Positions 6,272 to 6,323 of a stretch of 6,323 nucleotides of DNA are shown in pieces; the stretch's first letter is position 1, and each line of letters starts with the position of its first letter. The DNA is from Acidobacteriota bacterium (GTDB lineage: Bacteria; Acidobacteriota; UBA6911; RPQK01; JAPXNP01): NCBI GenBank assembly GCA_030614585.1, contig JAUWTT010000244.1, positions 1-6,323 of the forward strand, read 5' to 3'. Made by a program: the position numbers and the translations under genes. The notes under the pieces were generated by a model. The model was not told the origin of the DNA, made no database searches, and saw only the letters and a list, made by a program, of their open reading frames with translations.

Positions 6272-6309
6272 CCAGACACCCTTGTCTTTTTCTGGCTCTG
6301 CCAGACACC
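6272..6309. repeat. Paired CCAGACACC repeats with small hairpins upstream of the DUF1844 gene
   Basis: CCAGACACC occurs at 6272-6280 and again at 6301-6309, 29 bases apart. Between and across them are two perfect small hairpins: AGACA-CCCT-TGTCT (6274-6287) and TCTGGC-TCT-GCCAGA (6291-6305). On the minus strand the second hairpin is followed by a run of five A, so it would not terminate transcription toward the DUF1844 gene. On the plus strand no T run follows the hairpin. The sequence runs off the right edge, so this may be the end of a larger element or part of a 5' leader. No ORF or clear promoter is seen in 6231-6323. Confidence 0.5.
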
Positions 6310-6323
6310 TTCCATTTCCTCAA

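Overview
The window looks like an ordinary housekeeping stretch of a bacterial chromosome. It is tightly packed, of moderate GC by eye, and has two convergent gene blocks. I recognise all seven genes. I see no phage, plasmid, transposase, CRISPR or RNA gene. The gene set, the DUF1844 protein beside ribF-gatC-gatA, and the intergenic CACCAAG repeat would suit Acidobacteriota or a similar environmental phylum. That placement is inference from memory, not proof.

Plus strand, 1-2761: an arginine-type biosynthetic run. It holds the C-terminal part of an ArgC reductase (cut by the left window edge), then an ArgD class-III aminotransferase, then an ArgB-type kinase overlapping argD by 4 bases. In pathway order ArgB phosphorylates an N-acylglutamate, ArgC reduces the acyl phosphate to a semialdehyde, and ArgD transaminates it to an N-acylornithine. 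The proteins look closer to the Bacteroidetes-like ArgC/ArgD/ArgB than to the E. coli ones. Which acyl carrier is used (acetyl, succinyl, or the LysW carrier protein) cannot be settled from this window.

2762-2856: a short convergent intergenic region filled by a long imperfect inverted repeat built of CACCAAG units. It separates the 3' ends of argB and gatA.

Minus strand, 6220 down to 2857: a small acidic DUF1844 protein, a 192-base spacer, then ribF (bifunctional riboflavin kinase/FAD synthetase), gatC and gatA. ribF-gatC and gatC-gatA each overlap by four bases (ATGA), so the three are probably translated from one message. GatC and GatA are two of the three subunits of the Asp/Glu-tRNA amidotransferase; gatB is not in the window.

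6221-6323: upstream of the DUF1844 gene lies a non-coding stretch with two copies of CCAGACACC and small hairpins, perhaps the edge of another dispersed repeat.

I found no convincing new system. The items most worth a second look are the two intergenic repeat elements, the unbroken reading frame between DUF1844 and ribF, and the acyl-group specificity of the arginine cluster.
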